From Sympetrum striolatum (Eukaryota > Arthropoda > Insecta > Odonata > Libellulidae), in contig OX388348.1 in the NCBI GenBank assembly GCA_947579665.1, positions 8,184,001 through 8,248,000 on the forward strand: a stretch of DNA of 64,000 nucleotides. The letters are read 5' to 3'. Below, piece by piece: positions 32,223 through 45,626 of this stretch. A program made the position numbers and the translations under genes. Position 1 is the stretch's first letter. The number at the start of each line of letters is the position of its first letter. Under the pieces are notes generated by a model, which worked only from the letters and a program-made list of their open reading frames with translations, was not told the origin of the DNA and searched no databases.

Positions 32223-34623
32223 CATATGGGTACCTATAAAACAATAGTTGTTAATTATGGCCTTAAAATAATTGAATAATTTGGTCCAATTTTATTTAGA
32301 TATTTTCAAAGTATTCTAGGCTTAAAGCTATTTACTCTAAAAGTTGTAACCCTATGTTGATTCATTACCTTGAAAGTCCTGTTATTTTATTGTAGTAGTA
32401 GTCAGTTTTCCCTTTGCCTATCCAACAACATCCAAAGATTTCTAATTTCTCCATCCCCAGCTGCTTGGGTTTAATGAACATAGGTACGGCATTGCTTAGT
32501 CCCACATTATGTTGACCTCAACTAATGAAAACTTATGATCTTCATCTGCCTGCTCATAGGAATATTACGCTTTTGTTTACCATCTCTTTCTAATGCCGTC
32601 TATGGTTATTGTATCTCTGCTGCAAATAAAGCTTCAAATGCACTCAATTATTTATTATAATTTTCAAACTTTGGATTAAGTTTTACCATAAAGCTAGTTT
32701 AGTTTAGTTATCACACGTTCATTGACTATATAGATATTTGCTCACCTTTCCGGATCATTAGTGACTGATATCAACTGCTTTTCCATAGTAGTCAGCATCG
32801 AACACATGACACTGAAGCTAAATTTCGTTTTTTTCTAGGTGGTTAAACATTATTGCCAGTACGTTGAAGAAATTTCAAGTCAGTGACACTTATGAAATAT
32901 GGTTACAATTTTAATCCCCCATGAATGAATCAGTGAATGTATAATTAGGTATAATATAAGAAACATCTATATGTAATAGATAGGAGATGGATTAACATAT
33001 ACAACATTCATTTGTAATCATCATAAAGTCATTTTTGATACACCACTTTGTGCTACCAGTGCCTCAATGAGGCCATGGCAGTGGACTATGATGCACAGTC
33101 GGACGAGACCACACTTGCCCTTGCACACAAAGTTCCCAAAATGGCCTGTGGAAAAACTACTACTAAACCGTCGACCCATAACCTTGTGCCCAAAGCAGTG
33201 CGGAGCTTGTGTTATAAATTTTATGTACTCAAACCAAACTAGCTAGGCATACTCTATGCTCCGAAGGACTGGATACACAAAGAATATATTTAAATTAATT
33301 TCTATGAACCTATTATATTTCCATAGGAAGTTCCATTGGAAATGGAAACGTTGCCAATAAACAATAGCAAATACGCACCTGATAAACAATAATATTAATA
33401 AATAACAGATGAAAATTTTAAAACTTAGGTCTCATATTTTTCCTTAAGTAGATAATCAGCAACTTCCCGTTGATCAGTATTTCATGAATAACTCCTAAAC
33501 AATCAGTTATACAAAAATATCTTTCACACAAAAGTTATATTAAATTGCATTCTCTAAAACTTTTAAAATAATTGTATATACCTAAGTATCAGATTAATGG
33601 ACATATTATGCAAAAATCAGAAACCAGCCTCAAAAATAGAGCTCGACTTCCAGCTAACCGATTTAAACCAGGAACTAATCAACTCTAACGACAACAACAA
33701 AAGTACTATTTATGAAATTTGACACTGATAAAACAAACAGTTTTCATACTACAGTGCCCACGAAGTACATAATCAGCTACTTCCGGTTTATCAGTATTTC
33801 ACGAATAACTCCTTACCAATCAGTGATAAAAAAATAATTTCAATACAGCAGTTATAGAAAATTATATTTTCTAAAACAATAGTATAAACCTAAATATCAT
33901 TTTTTTGAGATTTTTCACAACAAAGGAAATTTGCTTCCAAGAATAAAAAAAGCTCAACTTCTGGTTAAACGATTTGTTCCAAAAAATTATCAACTCTGTC
34001 AGCACCCCACAATATATGTGTGAAGTTTGGTACTGATAGGGCTAATAGTTTTCACGTTAGAGCGCCCACAAGCACACAAACACACACAGATGCTGACATC
34101 GTTCCAAAAATGGTCAGAACGTATTCTAGGGACCCCAAAACATGTATTTCGGTTGAAATCTCGAAGTCAAATTTTTTCATGGAAACAATACTTTCAATAT
34201 ACTATGAATATGGAGAAAGTAAAAATCCAATTAGTATGAAGGAATTGACCCTAAAATACATTGTATATTGTATGTTGGCAACAACAAAAGTGTAAAATCT
34301 TCTACCACTATTCAAAGAGTCTAAACAATTTTGGTTACAGACCACCCACTGCCATTTTACACTTCCATTATTTCATTGAATTTAAGAAAAATAAATCCAA
34401 CAAAGCAAACCAAAAGACTGCTTTAATGTAAAGTAACCACAAGGATGATCATTGAAATAAATTTGATTTCCAGAAATACATCCCACAAACTTCGTCCATG
34501 ATCCAAAATTGGAAATATTCCTATAATTATAATATAATCTGCTAGTTAAGATGGCAGACACTGGCTTACTCAAGCATTTTGACAAAATCATATTGCAAAC
34601 TGTATAACAGAACATATTGACAG

Positions 34624-37600
34624 TAATTGCAATATTATATCTAAATATTTATTATATCTATATAAGGTATGAAATATATATATATATATATATATTTATA
34701 AAATTATGAACTCACCAGAATATTATGATCATGTACCCCCAAATCGAGCATAGAGCAATGTGAAAGGAAAAGCCGGAGCAAAGATATTTTGAAAGGAGAG
34801 GATTTAACAGTACTTCAACAGAACGAACGGAAAACCACAACAAATCAACAAAGGCAAACTGGAGCAGAGCATATGAAAAAATTCTTGATTTTCCCCATCA
34901 TACCATCTAAATCTACTGTATCATACTTGAAACCCAATTAACTTATCACTACCGAATAAAAACATAAATTTACATGATATAACACCATTGAAACTTGATC
35001 AAAGAAATAATTAGGTCATGCATTGTATTGGAAAACTTAGAGACGCATTTCAAAACAATGAATTGAAAACAATATACGTAATAATATCTTACTCTGCAGC
35101 CACCCTTAAAGCACTCACTGGCTGTCGTTATACTTCCCTTGCCCTAAACAGGAGCCATCGAGAGGCCTTGTACATTCTTCCAATGAATGTCTCCGCAACT
35201 TGGTGTCTCTCTTAAGCAACTGTCCCATACTGTAGACTGCAGTGGTCCATTTCCACCATTCTCCACTTTACTTCCAAGTTGCAGCACTCTGGAGCTTCTG
35301 GTATTATTTGAGGAACATTCTGTGCATATTCTCTATATGAATAATAGGACAAACACATAATATATTTATTATAATTATAAACGCCGATTGAAATTCCAGT
35401 AATAGCAGCAGATCATATTAGATGATTACATAGCAATTAAACAAGGAAATTACAACTTGGGATGCATAGTGCTAAACCTATATTGAAATGAGGATCTATT
35501 AAATGATAAAAGAGTTACCTTAGATTTTTCAAAAGGAGAGCCTGCACAAACCTTCCCAAAGTAACCTGTAGTATCTGGTTCATCGATTTCTACCACATTT
35601 CAGCTTTGTAGTAGGTGATGGTTATTAAGACAAGGTCATTAAGGTCCAGAATGACTTATCTTGCCAAAGCAATTAAGAATGTGCTGATATTCCTATGCAT
35701 TTTACAATTTTTCTCTTCCACAGGATGGTTTAGGAGGAGATTTGAAGGTAGGAACACCATTAAACCTATATCAATAATGTATTTATTAGCTCCCCATTCC
35801 TGAAAGGTTAGAAAAGAGATCATGAATATTCAATTACAAAATTAAAATCATAAAAAGTATTATTTTCTAATGATAATCAGATACCGAGACGTAAATATAT
35901 ATATTCTAAAATCTTAAGAAAAACATACCTTATTTTGTCATCACTAATTGGATAGGCATTGGAATAACTGCATCCAACGATAATCTCAATTAAGATGCCT
36001 TCTTCAAAGCGCATCGATCATTAAAACGTCTCCTCAACATGAGAGGTCAGATCAGACCCTCTACATGAAATCTTCAAGTTTTAGTCCCATAATGGGCAGA
36101 ACTTCTCAATCATGAGAGGCAAAATGCCTCTCGGTGACGAGAATTGTATCTGCAAATGGTATCTCTCTTTTGAAAGCTACCAGAAAGTCTTGAAGGGCAA
36201 AACATCTCAATCGGAATCCAGATCGTCGATGAGAATATTATTTTGCCAAAGGTAGCTTTCTATTGAGTGATACCATGAGGTACGCAGACCCTCTTTCCAT
36301 GGGCAGAACCTCTCAAACAGGAGAGGCGTTACACCTCCCCTGAAGAGAACTGTATTCTGAAAATGGTACCTTACATTTAAGAGCTACCCCGTGGTACCCA
36401 GACCCACTCGATGGGCAGAATCTCTCAACCTGGAGGAGGCATCACACCACTCCATAGTGAGAATTTTATTCTGCTAGGGTAGCTCTCTTTTGAAGTTACC
36501 AGAAGACCAGCAGACCTCTCAGCAGGAAGGATTACATGGAGATTTTAAGGTAGGTAAACCAGTAGACCTTTATCAATAATGTATTTATAAGCACCCCATT
36601 CCTGAAAGGTTAGACAGGAGACCATTAATATTCAATGAAAAAATTTTAATCATAAAAATTATTATTTTCTAATGAAAATCAGATACCAATACTTAAAAAA
36701 TATATTCTAAAATCTTAAGAAAAAACAAACCTTATTTTGTCATCACCAATTGGGAAGGCATTGGAATCCCTCCATCCAACGATAATCCCAAATAAGATGC
36801 CTTCTTCATAGCGCATCGATTATTAAAACGTCTCACTCACTGTGAGAGGTCAGATCAGACCCTCTACATGAAATCTTCAAGTTTTAGTCCCATAATGGGC
36901 AGAACTTCTCTATCAAGAGAGGCAAAATGCCTCTCGGTGACGAGAATTGTATCTGCAAATGGTATCTCTCTTTTGATAACTACCAGAAAATCTTGAAGGG
37001 CAAAACATCTCAATCGGAATCCTGATCGTCGATGAGAATATTATTTTGCCAAAGGTAGCTTTCTATTGAGTGATACCATGAGGTACGCAGACCCTCTTTC
37101 CATGGGCAGAACCTCTCAAGCAGGGGAGGCATTACACCTCCCCTGAAGAGAACTGTATTCTGAAAATGGTACCTTTCATTTAAGAGCTACCCCGTGGTAC
37201 CCAGACCCACTCGATGGGCAGAATCTCTCGACTTGGGGGAGGCATCACACCACTCCATAGTGAGAATTTTATTCTGCTAGGGTAGCTCTCTTTTGAAGTT
37301 ACCAGAAGAGCAGAAGACCTCTCCATATGGGTACCTATAAAACAATAGTTGTTAATTATGGCCTTAAAATAATTGAATAATTTGGTCCAATTTTATTTAG
37401 ATATTTTCAAAGTATTCTAGGCTTAAAGCTATTTACTCTAAAAGTTGTAACCCTATGTTGATTCATTACCTTGAAAGTCCTGTTATTTTATTGTAGTAGT
37501 AGTCAGTTTTCCCTTTGCCTATCCAACAACATCCAAAGATTTCTAATTTCTCCATCCCCAGCTGCTTGGGTTTAATGAACATAGGTACGGCATTGCTTAG

Positions 37601-39724
37601 TCCCACATTATGTTGACCTCAACTAATGAAAACTTATGATCTTCATCTGCGTGCTCATAGGAATATTACGCTTTTGTTTACCATCTCTTTCTAATGCCGT
37701 CTATGGTTATTGTATCTCTGCTGCGAATAAAGCTTCAAATGCACTCAATTATTTATTATAATTTTCAAACTTTGGATTAAGTTTTACCATAAAGCTAGTT
37801 TAGTTTAGTTATCACACGTTCATTGACTATATAGATATTTGCTCACCTTTCCGGATCATTAGTGACTGATATCAACTGCTTTTCCATAGTAGTCAGCATC
37901 GAACACATGACACTGAAGCTAAATTTCGTTTTTTTCTAGGTGGTTAAACATTATTGCCAGTACGTTGAAGAAATTTCAAGTCAGTGACACTTATGAAATA
38001 TGGTTACAATTTTAATCCCCCATGAATGAATCAGTGAATGTATAATTAGGTATAATATAAGAAACATCTATATGTAATAGATAGGAGATGGATTAACATA
38101 TACAACATTCATTTGTAATCATCATAAAGTCATTTTTGATACACCACTTTGTGCTACCAGTGCCTCAATGAGGCCATGGCAGTGGACTATGATGCACAGT
38201 CGGACGAGACCACACTTGCCCTTGCACACAAAGTTCCCAAAATGGCCTGTGGAAAAACTACTACTAAACCGTCGACCCATAACCTTGTGCCCAAAGCAGT
38301 GCGGAGCTTGTGTTATAAATTTTATGTACTCAAACCAAACTAGGTAGGCATACTCTATGCTCCGAAGGACTGGATACACAAAGAATATATTTAAATTAAT
38401 TTCTATGAACCTATTATATTTCCATAGGAAGTTCTATTGGAAATGGAAACGTTGCCAATAAACAATAGCAAATACGCACCTGATAAACAATAATATTAAT
38501 AAATAACAGATGAAAATTTTAAAACTTAGGTCTCATATTTTTCCTTAAGTAGATAATCAGCAACTTCCCGTTGATCAGTATTTCATGAATAACTCCTAAA
38601 CAATCAGTTATACAAAAATATCTTTCACACAAAAGTTATATTAAATTGCATTCTCTAAAACTTTTAAAATAATTGTATATACCTAAGTATCAGATTAATG
38701 GACATATTATGCAAAAATCAGAAACCAGCCTCAAAAATAGAGCTCGACTTCCAGCTAACCGATTTAAACCAGGAACTAATCAACTCTAACGACAACAACA
38801 AAAGTACTATTTATGAAATTTGACACTGATAAAACAAACAGTTTTCATACTACAGTGCCCACGAAGTACATAATCAGCTACTTCCGGTTTATCAGTATTT
38901 CACGAATAACTCCTTACCAATCAGTGATAAAAAAATAATTTCAATACAGCAGTTATAGAAAATTATATTTTCTAAAACAATAGTATAAACCTAAATATCA
39001 TTTTTTTGAGATTTTTCACAACAAAGGAAATTTGCTTCCAAGAATAAAAAAAGCTCAACTTCTGGTTAAACGATTTGTTCCAAAAAATTATCAACTCTGT
39101 CAGCACCCCACAATATATGTGTGAAGTTTGGTACTGATAGGGCTAATAGTTTTCACGTTAGAGCGCCCACAAGCACACAAACACACACAGATGCTGACAT
39201 CGTTCCAAAAATGGTCAGAACGTATTCTAGGGACCCCAAAACATGTATTTCGGTTGAAATCTCGAAGTCAAATTTTTTCATGGAAACAATACTTTCAATA
39301 TACTATGAATATGGAGAAAGTAAAAATCCAATTAGTATGAAGGAATTGACCCTAAAATACATTGTATATTGTATGTTGGCAACAACAAAAGTGTAAAATC
39401 TTCTACCACTATTCAAAGAGTCTAAACAATTTTGGTTACAGACCACCCACTGCCATTTTACACTTCCATTATTTCATTGAATTTAAGAAAAATAAATCCA
39501 ACAAAGCAAACCAAAAGACTGCTTTAATGTAAAGTAACCACAAGGATGATCATTGAAATAAATTTGATTTCCAGAAATACATCCCACAAACTTCGTCCAT
39601 GATCCAAAATTGGAAATATTCCTATAATTATAATATAATCTGCTAGTTAAGATGGCAGACACTGGCTTACTCAAGCATTTTGACAAAATCATATTGCAAA
39701 CTGTATAACAGAACATATTGACAG
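34624..39724. repeat. array unit 3 (5101 bp)
   Basis: Sub-repeats at 35720-36520 (type 1) and 36521-37323 (type 2). It has G instead of C at 38344 (TAGGTAGG), shared only with unit 5 at 49347. This change opens an 85-codon minus-strand frame in these two units only. Confidence 0.95.
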
Positions 39725-42700
39725 TAATTGCAATATTATATCTAAATATTTATTATATCTATATAAGGTATGAAATATATATATATATATATATTTATAA
39801 AATTATGAACTCACCAGAATATTATGATCATGTACCCCCAAATCGAGCATAGAGCAATGTGAAAGGAAAAGCCGGAGCAAAGATATTTTGAAAGGAGAGG
39901 ATTTAACAGTACTTCAACAGAACGAACGGAAAACCACAACAAATCAACAAAGGCAAACTGGAGCAGAGCATATGAAAAAATTCTTGATTTTCCCCATCAT
40001 ACCATCTAAATCTACTGTATCATACTTGAAACCCAATTAACTTATCACTACCGAATAAAAACATAAATTTACATGATATAACACCATTGAAACTTGATCA
40101 AAGAAATAATTAGGTCATGCATTGTATTGGAAAACTTAGAGACGCATTTCAAAACAATGAATTGAAAACAATATACGTAATAATATCTTACTCTGCAGCC
40201 ACCCTTAAAGCACTCACTGGCTGTCGTTATACTTCCCTTGCCCTAAACAGGAGCCATCGAGAGGCCTTGTACATTCTTCCAATGAATGTCTCCGCAACTT
40301 GGTGTCTCTCTTAAGCAACTGTCCCATACTGTAGACTGCAGTGGTCCATTTCCACCATTCTCCACTTTACTTCCAAGTTGCAGCACTCTGGAGCTTCTGG
40401 TATTATTTGAGGAACATTCTGTGCATATTCTCTATATGAATAATAGGACAAACACATAATATATTTATTATAATTATAAACGCCGATTGAAATTCCAGTA
40501 ATAGCAGCAGATCATATTAGATGATTACATAGCAATTAAACAAGGAAATTACAACTTGGGATGCATAGTGCTAAACCTATATTGAAATGAGGATCTATTA
40601 AATGATAAAAGAGTTACCTTAGATTTTTCAAAAGGAGAGCCTGCACAAACCTTCCCAAAGTAACCTGTAGTATCTGGTTCATCGATTTCTACCACATTTC
40701 AGCTTTGTAGTAGGTGATGGTTATTAAGACAAGGTCATTAAGGTCCAGAATGACTTATCTTGCCAAAGCAATTAAGAATGTGCTGATATTCCTATGCATT
40801 TTACAATTTTTCTCTTCCACAGGATGGTTTAGGAGGAGATTTGAAGGTAGGAACACCATTAAACCTATATCAATAATGTATTTATTAGCTCCCCATTCCT
40901 GAAAGGTTAGAAAAGAGATCATGAATATTCAATTACAAAATTAAAATCATAAAAAGTATTATTTTCTAATGATAATCAGATACCGAGACGTAAATATATA
41001 TATTCTAAAATCTTAAGAAAAACATACCTTATTTTGTCATCACTAATTGGATAGGCATTGGAATAACTGCATCCAACGATAATCTCAAATAAGATGCCTT
41101 CTTCAAAGCGCATCGATCATTAAAACGTCTCCTCAACATGAGAGGTCAGATCAGACCCTCTACATGAAATCTTCAAGTTTTAGTCCCATAATGGGCAGAA
41201 CTTCTCAATCATGAGAGGCAAAATGCCTCTCGGTGACGAGAATTGTATCTGCAAATGGTATCTCTCTTTTGAAAGCTACCAGAAAGTCTTGAAGGGCAAA
41301 ACATCTCAATCGGAATCCAGATCGTCGATGAGAATATTATTTTGCCAAAGGTAGCTTTCTATTGAGTGATACCATGAGGTACGCAGACCCTCTTTCCATG
41401 GGCAGAACCTCTCAAACAGGAGAGGCGTTACACCTCCCCTCAAGAGAACTGTATTCTGAAAATGGTACCTTACATTTAAGAGCTACCCCGTGGTACCCAG
41501 ACCCACTCGATGGGCAGAATCTCTCAACCTGGAGGAGGCATCACACCACTCCATAGTGAGAATTTTATTCTGCTAGGGTAGCTCTCTTTTGTAGTTACCA
41601 GAAGACCAGCAGACCTCTCAGCAGGAAGGATTACATGGAGATTTTAAGGTAGGTAAACCAGTAGACCTTTATCAATAATGTATTTATAAGCACCCCATTC
41701 CTGAAAGGTTAGACAGGAGACCATTAATATTCAATGAAAAAATTTTAATCATAAAAATTATTATTTTCTAATGAAAATCAGATACCAATACTTAAAAAAT
41801 ATATTCTAAAATCTTAAGAAAAAACAAACCTTATTTTGTCATCACCAATTGGGAAGGCATTGGAATCCCTCCATCCAACGATAATCCCAAATAAGATGCC
41901 TTCTTCATAGCGCATCGATTATTAAAACGTCTCACTCACTGTGAGAGGTCAGATCAGACCCTCTACATGAAATCTTCAAGTTTTAGTCCCATAATGGGCA
42001 GAACTTCTCTATCAAGAGAGGCAAAATGCCTCTCGGTGACGAGAATTGTATCTGCAAATGGTATCTCTCTTTTGAAAGCTACCAGAAAATCTTGAAGGGC
42101 AAAACATCTCAATCGGAATCCAGATCGTCGATGAGAATATTATTTTGCCAAAGGTAGCTTTCTATTGAGTGATACCATGAGGTACGCAGACCCTCTTTCC
42201 ATGGACAGAACCTCTCAAACAGGAGAGGCGTTACACCTCCCCTCAAGAGAACTGTATTCTGAAAATGGTACCTTACATTTAAGAGCTACCCCGTGGTACC
42301 CAGACCCACTCGATGGGCAGAATCTCTCAACCTGGAGGAGGCATCACACCACTCCATAGTGAGAATTTTATTCTGCTAGGGTAGCTCTCTTTTGAAGTTA
42401 CCAGAAGACCAGCAGACCTCTCAGCAGGAAGGATTACATGGAGATTTTAAGGTAGGTAAACCAGTAGACCTTTATCAATAATGTATTTATAAGCACCCCA
42501 TTCCTGAAAGGTTAGACAGGAGACCATTAATATTCAATGAAAAAATTTTAATCATAAAAATTATTATTTTCTAATGAAAATCAGATACCAATACTTAAAA
42601 AATATATTCTAAAATCTTAAGAAAAAACAAACCTTATTTTGTCATCACCAATTGGGAAGGCATTGGAATCCCTCCATCCAACGATAATCCCAAATAAGAT

Positions 42701-45626
42701 GCCTTCTTCATAGCGCATCGATTATTAAAACGTCTCACTCACTGTGAGAGGTCAGATCAGACCCTCTACATGAAATCTTCAAGTTTTAGTCCCATAATGG
42801 GCAGAACTTCTCTATCAAGAGAGGCAAAATGCCTCTCGGTGACGAGAATTGTATCTGCAAATGGTATCTCTCTTTTGATAACTACCAGAAAATCTTGAAG
42901 GGCAAAACATCTCAATCGGAATCCTGATCGTCGATGAGAATATTATTTTGCCAAAGGTAGCTTTCTATTGAGTGATACCATGAGGTACGCAGACCCTCTT
43001 TCCATGGACAGAACCTCTCAAGCAGGGGAGGCATTACACCTCCCCTGAAGAGAACTGTATTCTGAAAATGGTACCTTTCATTTAAGAGCTACCCCGTGGT
43101 ACCCAGACCCACTCGATGGGCAGAATCTCTCGACTTGGGGGAGGCATCACACCACTCCATAGTGAGAATTTTATTCTGCTAGGGTAGCTCTCTTTTGAAG
43201 TTACCAGAAGAGCAGAAGACCTCTCCATATGGGTACCTATAAAACAATAGTTGTTAATTATGGCCTTAAAATAATTGAATAATTTGGTCCAATTTTATTT
43301 AGATATTTTCAAAGTATTCTAGGCTTAAAGCTATTTACTCTAAAAGTTGTAACCCTATGTTGATTCATTACCTTGAAAGTCCTGTTATTTTATTGTAGTA
43401 GTAGTCAGTTTTCCCTTTGCCTATCCAACAACATCCAAAGATTTCTAATTTCTCCATCCCCAGCTGCTTGGGTTTAATGAACATAGGTACGGCATTGCTT
43501 AGTCCCACATTATGTTGACCTCAACTAATGAAAACTTATGATCTTCATCTGCGTGCTCATAGGAATATTACGCTTTTGTTTACCATCTCTTTCTAATGCC
43601 GTCTATGGTTATTGTATCTCTGCTGCGAATAAAGCTTCAAATGCACTCAATTATTTATTATAATTTTCAAACTTTGGATTAAGTTTTACCATAAAGCTAG
43701 TTTAGTTTAGTTATCACACGTTCATTGACTATATAGATATTTGCTCACCTTTCCGGATCATTAGTGACTGATATCAACTGCTTTTCCATAGTAGTCAGCA
43801 TCGAACACATGACACTGAAGCTAAATTTCGTTTTTTTCTAGGTGGTTAAACATTATTGCCAGTACGTTGAAGAAATTTCAAGTCAGTGACACTTATGAAA
43901 TATGGTTACAATTTTAATCCCCCATGAATGAATCAGTGAATGTATAATTAGGTATAATATAAGAAACATCTATATGTAATAGATAGGAGATGGATTAACA
44001 TATACAACATTCATTTGTAATCATCATAAAGTCATTTTTGATACACCACTTTGTGCTACCAGTGCCTCAATGAGGCCATGGCAGTGGACTATGATGCACA
44101 GTCGGACGAGACCACACTTGCCCTTGCACACAAAGTTCCCAAAATGGCCTGTGGAAAAACTACTACTAAACCGTCGACCCATAACCTTGTGCCCAAAGCA
44201 GTGCGGAGCTTGTGTTATAAATTTTATGTACTCAAACCAAACTAGCTAGGCATACTCTATGCTCCGAAGGACTGGATACACAAAGAATATATTTAAATTA
44301 ATTTCTATGAACCTATTATATTTCCATAGGAAGTTCTATTGGAAATGGAAACGTTGCCAATAAACAATAGCAAATACGCACCTGATAAACAATAATATTA
44401 ATAAATAACAGATGAAAATTTTAAAACTTAGGTCGAATATTTTTCCTTAAGTAGATAATCAGCAACTTCCCGTTGATCAGTATTTCATGAATAACTCCTA
44501 AACAATCAGTTATACAAAAATATCTTTCACACAAAAGTTATATTAAATTGCATTCTCTAAAACTTTTAAAATAATTGTATATACCTAAGTATCAGATTAA
44601 TGGACATATTATGCAAAAATCAGAAACCAGCCTCAAAAATAGAGCTCGACTTCCAGCTAACCGATTTAAACCAGGAACTAATCAACTCTAACGACAACAA
44701 CAAAAGTACTATTTATGAAATTTGACACTGATAAAACAAACAGTTTTCATACTACAGTGCCCACGAAGTACATAATCAGCTACTTCCGGTTTATCAGTAT
44801 TTCACGAATAACTCCTTACCAATCAGTGATAAAAAAATAATTTCAATACAGCAGTTATAGAAAATTATATTTTCTAAAACAATAGTATAAACCTAAATAT
44901 CATTTTTTTGAGATTTTTCACAACAAAGGAAATTTGCTTCCAAGAATAAAAAAAGCTCAACTTCTGGTTAAACGATTTGTTCCAAAAAATTATCAACTCT
45001 GTCAGCACCCCACAATATATGTGTGAAGTTTGGTACTGATAGGGCTAATAGTTTTCACGTTAGAGCGCCCACAAGCACACAAACACACACAGATGCTGAC
45101 ATCGTTCCAAAAATGGTCAGAACGTATTCTAGGGACCCCAAAACATGTATTTCGGTTGAAATCTCGAAGTCAAATTTTTTCATGGAAACAATACTTTCAA
45201 TATACTATGAATATGGAGAAAGTAAAAATCCAATTAGTATGAAGGAATTGACCCTAAAATACATTGTATATTGTATGTTGGCAACAACAAAAGTGTAAAA
45301 TCTTCTACCACTATTCAAAGAGTCTAAACAATTTTGGTTACAGACCACCCACTGCCATTTTACACTTCCATTATTTCATTGAATTTAAGAAAAATAAATC
45401 CAACAAAGCAAACCAAAAGACTGCTTTAATGTAAAGTAACCACAAGGATGATCATTGAAATAAATTTGATTTCCAGAAATACATCCCACAAACTTCGTCC
45501 ATGATCCAAAATTGGAAATATTCCTATAATTATAATATAATCTGCTAGTTAAGATGGCAGACACTGGCTTACTCAAGCATTTTGACAAAATCATATTGCA
45601 AACTGTATAACAGAACATATTGACAG
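39725..45626. repeat. array unit 4 (5902 bp, three sub-repeats)
   Basis: Sub-repeats at 40819-41619 (type 1), 41620-42422 (chimera) and 42423-43225 (type 2). The extra copy accounts for the whole length increase of 801 bp. Confidence 0.95.
41620..42422. repeat. chimeric sub-repeat, type 2 joined to type 1
   Basis: The left part has type-2 markers (GCAGGAAGGATTACATGG, CTTCATAGCGCATCGATTAT, CTCACTCACTGTGAGAGG, CTCTATCAAGAGAGG). The right part has type-1 markers (GGAATCCAGATCG, CAAACAGGAGAGGCGTTACA, CAACCTGGAGGAGG, GACCAGCAGACC). A short mixed zone (GAAAGCT of type 1, then AGAAAATC of type 2) at about 42017-42130 marks the switch. It is the reciprocal arrangement of the chimera at 26322-27122. 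Confidence 0.9.

Larger units (their letters stand above)
30418..32817 (-). other. splice-like segments on the minus strand (no gene called)
   Basis: Several short stretches are bounded by AG and by good donor-like sites: 32746-32817 (72 bp, donor GTGAGC), 32581-32619 (39 bp, acceptor TTTATTTGCAG, donor GTAAAC), 32369-32494 (donor GTAATG), 31630-31668 (39 bp, donor GTTTGT, with its type-1 counterpart having GTATGT), an acceptor TTTTCTAACCTTTCAG at 30699-30714, and 30418-30488 (donor GTAACT). Each is open in at least one frame, but phases do not join consistently and no encoded sequence is recognised. In similar stretches the diverged edge unit shows no bias to synonymous change. Spurious signals in AT-rich DNA are the default explanation. 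Confidence 0.2.
29523..34623. repeat. array unit 2 (5101 bp, standard form)
   Basis: Representative unit. Order: AT microsatellite (about 29575), a GC-richer block (29980-30230), the sub-repeat pair type 1 (30619-31419) and type 2 (31420-32222), a 1.2-kb tail with minus-strand splice-like signals, the GC-richer island (33048) and the embedded hairpin-ended element (33450-34220). Confidence 0.95.

Noticed and set aside
41362..41556. 64-codon frame MSDTMRYADP in sub-repeats
   Set aside because: The start is TTG-like (ATTGAGTGATACC), it lies across the hairpin modules, and is open in only some copies.
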